9,265 nt of DNA from JALEFZ01 sp039817415 (GTDB lineage Bacteria > Bacteroidota > Bacteroidia > J057), in NCBI GenBank assembly GCA_039817415.1, contig JBCBVV010000093.1, positions 1 through 9,265 on the forward strand, written 5' to 3'. This document shows, in pieces, positions 7,065 to 9,265 of the stretch; the first letter of the stretch is position 1, and the number at the start of each line of letters is the position of its first letter. The notes under the pieces are model-generated. The model was given only the letters and a program-made list of their open reading frames with translations. It ran no database searches and was not told where the DNA came from. Made by a program: the position numbers and the translations under genes.

Positions 7065-7131
7065 GGGGGTGTATAAATGCCCCTTTTTTACTAAAAACAG
7101 CTCTCACACCTTGCATATCAAGCTTTTTCAC
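7036..7131 (-). CDS. Doubtful short ORF with Shine-Dalgarno-like site
   Basis: A 31-codon frame from GTG 7131 (or 26 codons from ATG 7116) to TAG 7036-7038. It contains MQGVRAVFSKK and ends in QQDKRR. An AAAGGAG (7141-7147 on the minus strand) lies 9 bases before the GTG, which is an unusually good Shine-Dalgarno match for this phylum. Against it: tiny size, GTG start, overlap with the promoter candidate and the GC-rich dyad, and no recognised family. It could be a leader peptide upstream of susC, but chance is more likely. Confidence 0.15.
   Translation of the reverse strand: MKKLDMQGVRAVFSKKGAFIHPLCAQQDKRR
7062..7086 (+). terminator. GC-rich stem-loop with T-tract; plus-strand terminator or operator
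   Basis: AAAGGGG (7062-7068) pairs with CCCCTTT (7080-7086) across an 11-base loop, and the T-run continues to 7089 on the plus strand. That is the shape of an intrinsic terminator for plus-strand transcription, yet no plus-strand gene precedes it. On the minus strand there is no T-tract, so it would not stop susC transcription. It overlaps the TTTG box of the promoter candidate, so it could equally be an operator dyad for a repressor or activator. Confidence 0.35.
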
Positions 7132-7347
7132 CCGCCTTTTCTCCTTTAATCTCACCAACGATAGGCTAGTATTTACTTATCACAGCTTAATATATCTTTA
7201 TCGATTTCGGTAGAAATTCCAACCTAATACCTAGCCAAAAAAATGGCAATCGCAGGTCATAGTAAGAAGAAAACAAAATAATATGAATTGACACATTAAA
7301 GACACAAAGCGAAATTTATAATCCTCTGTACATCCTATCAACAAAAA

Positions 7348-7372
7348 AAATCCCGACAAATTGCCGGGATTT
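7348..7372 (-). terminator. Rho-independent terminator of the acyl-CoA dehydrogenase gene
   Basis: AAATCCCG (7348-7355) pairs with CGGGATTT (7365-7372) around a 9-base loop. On the minus strand the stem begins 26 bases after the dehydrogenase stop and runs into TTTTTTTT, giving a clear intrinsic terminator. It separates this gene from the susC operon. The stem core is the same as that of the terminator after susE. Confidence 0.85.
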
Positions 7373-7398
7373 CCTATTCATAAAAGTTGACTTATAGC

Positions 7399-9210
7399 TT
7401 AGCTAATCAACTCTCTGTCTTTGATAATTGTAACTACATTGGGATCAGTAATGATCTGAGAAAGCCCATCAGTCTTCGGCATTTCATACTTGAAGTAGAA
7501 CTTCATCGTATGGATCTTACTTTCTAGGAAATCGTTGGTGAAATCCTGAGAACCCGTTACCAAGGCTTGCTTGGCTACCGTAGCCATCTTCAACCACTGC
7601 CATCCGATTACGATAATAGAGAAGAACTCCATGAAGATCGTTGCGTCAGATAGGAATCTTTCATAATCACCTTGCATGGCGAAGGGGATCAAGAACATAA
7701 GAGTCTGCTCATTTTGACTTAGCTTATTTTCAAGGATTTCAGCAAATGGCTTCAATTCATCGAAAGTTTTCGCTGCTTCGATGGTTTCCATCATTTCCTT
7801 CCCTAGCATCTTAAGGGCTTTTCCATTATCCATGGTTACCTTTCTCCCTAAGAGGTCCAGTGACTGGATACCAGTTGTCCCTTCATAGATGGCCATGATG
7901 CGGATATCACGATAGTACTGCTGCAGGACAAAGTCTTCTGTAAATCCGTAACCTCCTAAGATTTGTAAACCATTGTTAACCGACTCACGTCCTTTTTCAG
8001 ACGGATAGGTTTTAACAACCGGAGTCAAAATCTCTAGCAGAAGATTGTTTTTAACTTTTTCATCTCCCTCAGAGGTTTCTTCCAAATCCTTGAAGTAAGA
8101 AGCTTCCATGATCAAGCTCATGGCACCTTCTACAATTGCCTTTTGCAGGAACAACATTCTTCTCACATCTGGGTGATTGATGATCAAAGTCTGCTCATCA
8201 TTCACATCCTTTTTACCTGCGCTGGTTAGTTTTCTTCCCTGGCGTCTCTCCTGAGCATACTGCAAAGAGGCATAATAAGCTGCGCAAGCTACAGCCGTTG
8301 CATCTCTTCCAACTGCAATCCTAGCTCCATTCATCATCTGGAACATGTATTTCAGTCCCTTGTGAGGCTCACCTACTAGCCATCCCTGACAATCCTCTTT
8401 ATCTCCAAATGCCAAGTGAGTGGTAGCGTATCCTTTCTGTCCCATTTTGGGGAAGTCTGCTACAGTAGTCACGTCATTGTACTCAAGTGAACCATCTTCT
8501 TTGATTCTGTTCTTTGGTACAACAAATAGAGAAATACCTTTAGTTCCCTTCGGTGCTCCATCAATTCTTGCCAAAACAAGGTGAACGAAGTTTTCTGCGA
8601 ATTGGTGATCTCCTCCAGAAATGAAGATTTTTTGTCCCTTAATCTTATAAGAACCATCCTCCTGAGGAGAAGCCGTAGAGGTAACATCAGATAAAGACGA
8701 ACCAGCCTGAGGTTCGGTTAGACACATTGTTCCTCCCCACTTTCCGTTGATCATGTTAGGAACGTAAGTGTCCTTCAACTCCTGAGAAGCGAAGCTCACG
8801 ATAAGTCCTGCAGCTCCACCCGTCAATCCAGGATAACCTGTCATATGATTGTTTGCTGCTGCAACGATCAGCTCCACTCCTGTCAACACAGAAGTAGGTA
8901 GCTGCATTCCACCATCTTCATAATCAAACTGAGCACCGATCAATCCCATTTCGCCTGAATGCTCCATCATGGTTTTAACCGCTGGGTGTACATAAACCAT
9001 CCCATCCTTGTAAACGGCTGGTTTCGAATCCATCTCGCGGAAAACAGGGAACAGCTCCTTATCTGCAAAGTCTTTTACAGAATTAAGCAGGATATCTACA
9101 GAATCCTTGTCATAATCCTGAAATCTTTCGCGATCAAATAATCTTTGAACCTGGTGAACATGGTACATCAGAAATCTCAGATGATCCATGCTTACATATT
9201 GATTGGCCAT
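7399..9210 (-). CDS. Long-form acyl-CoA dehydrogenase (FadE/DmdC-like)
   Basis: A cytoplasmic FAD enzyme expected to oxidise an acyl-CoA to the trans-2-enoyl-CoA, the first step of beta-oxidation, passing electrons to an electron-transfer flavoprotein. At 603 residues it belongs to the long subgroup with N- and C-terminal extensions; short-chain-type enzymes are about 380. Visible signatures are the FAD/substrate segment CLTEPQAGSS (163-172), KIKGQKIFISGGDH (189-202), GARIAVGRDATAVACAAYYA (295-314), GLQILGGYGFTED (414-426) and RDIRIMAIYEGTTGIQ (434-449). Glu443 is at the usual catalytic-base position. Residues about 465-603 form the helical C-terminal domain of this subgroup. The related 3-methylmercaptopropionyl-CoA dehydrogenases (DmdC) share this layout, so the substrate is unresolved; a fatty acyl-CoA is the simplest inference. 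Start ATG 9210 fits the family N-terminus; no Shine-Dalgarno site is seen. It has its own terminator. Upstream partners, if any, lie beyond the window. Confidence 0.93.
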   Translation of the reverse strand: MANQYVSMDHLRFLMYHVHQVQRLFDRERFQDYDKDSVDILLNSVKDFADKELFPVFREMDSKPAVYKDGMVYVHPAVKTMMEHSGEMGLIGAQFDYEDGGMQLPTSVLTGVELIVAAANNHMTGYPGLTGGAAGLIVSFASQELKDTYVPNMINGKWGGTMCLTEPQAGSSLSDVTSTASPQEDGSYKIKGQKIFISGGDHQFAENFVHLVLARIDGAPKGTKGISLFVVPKNRIKEDGSLEYNDVTTVADFPKMGQKGYATTHLAFGDKEDCQGWLVGEPHKGLKYMFQMMNGARIAVGRDATAVACAAYYASLQYAQERRQGRKLTSAGKKDVNDEQTLIINHPDVRRMLFLQKAIVEGAMSLIMEASYFKDLEETSEGDEKVKNNLLLEILTPVVKTYPSEKGRESVNNGLQILGGYGFTEDFVLQQYYRDIRIMAIYEGTTGIQSLDLLGRKVTMDNGKALKMLGKEMMETIEAAKTFDELKPFAEILENKLSQNEQTLMFLIPFAMQGDYERFLSDATIFMEFFSIIVIGWQWLKMATVAKQALVTGSQDFTNDFLESKIHTMKFYFKYEMPKTDGLSQIITDPNVVTIIKDRELIS

Positions 9211-9265
9211 ATGATATATGAGTTATTTTGTTGGTGTAGTAACTAGCATCCTTAAAATTGGTATG

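Larger units (their letters stand above)
6832..7347. other. Long non-coding leader and promoter region of susC
   Basis: This is 516 bases between the susC start and the terminator of the acyl-CoA dehydrogenase. Both flanking genes are on the minus strand, so the stretch must hold the susC promoter and leader. The part nearest susC (about 6900-6970) is extremely AT-rich. It contains the separately listed promoter candidate, GC-rich dyad, AT palindrome and doubtful short ORF. I found no tRNA, no recognisable riboswitch and no substantial coding region. Confidence 0.6.

Noticed and set aside
7234..7247. GCCA-N6-TGGC short inverted repeat
   Set aside because: Four-base arms around an A-run are expected by chance and no T-tract or gene end is next to it.
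8469..9141. Short frames overlapping the acyl-CoA dehydrogenase
   Set aside because: They are shadow frames of a strongly supported full-length enzyme.
9211..9265. Promoter or upstream gene end before the acyl-CoA dehydrogenase
   Set aside because: There is no clear TTTG/TAnnTTTG pair and the 55 bases are too short to decide whether an upstream gene ends here.

Overview
The window looks like chromosomal DNA of a Bacteroidota bacterium. It carries a SusC/SusD/SusE-type outer-membrane glycan-uptake operon, Bacteroidota-style lipoprotein signals, A-rich leaders with few Shine-Dalgarno sites, and a long-form acyl-CoA dehydrogenase. Coding DNA is roughly 45% GC. A Cytophagales-like member would fit, but the genus cannot be fixed from this sequence. 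All four large genes are on the minus strand.

Layout, left to right. Positions 1-430 are clearly AT-richer (about 31% GC by hand count). They hold an open frame of unknown function that runs off the left edge on the minus strand. A 46-codon plus-strand ORF (431-571) abuts it. Next comes a strong stem-loop terminator (593-622). Then come susE (642-1667), susD (1689-3890) and susC (3910-6831), separated by only about 20 bases each and transcribed right to left in the order susC-susD-susE. A 567-base gap (6832-7398) holds the susC leader and promoter region, a GC-rich dyad, an AT palindrome, a doubtful 31-codon ORF and the terminator of the next gene. The acyl-CoA dehydrogenase (7399-9210) fills the rest. 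The last 55 bases show nothing I can support.

How the genes work together: SusC is a TonB-dependent outer-membrane channel. SusD is its surface lipoprotein lid and glycan receptor. SusE is a second surface lipoprotein built from glycan-binding beta-sandwich modules. By family, the likely ligand is a starch-like alpha-glucan or maltodextrin, but this is inference: no amylase, glucosidase or regulator lies in the window. The acyl-CoA dehydrogenase belongs to fatty-acid beta-oxidation, has its own terminator and is not part of the uptake operon.

The most notable observation is that this SusD is about 200 residues longer than usual. The extra length is a pair of SusE/SusF-type modules spliced into the middle of the SusD fold, closely related to the module pair at the end of the neighbouring SusE.
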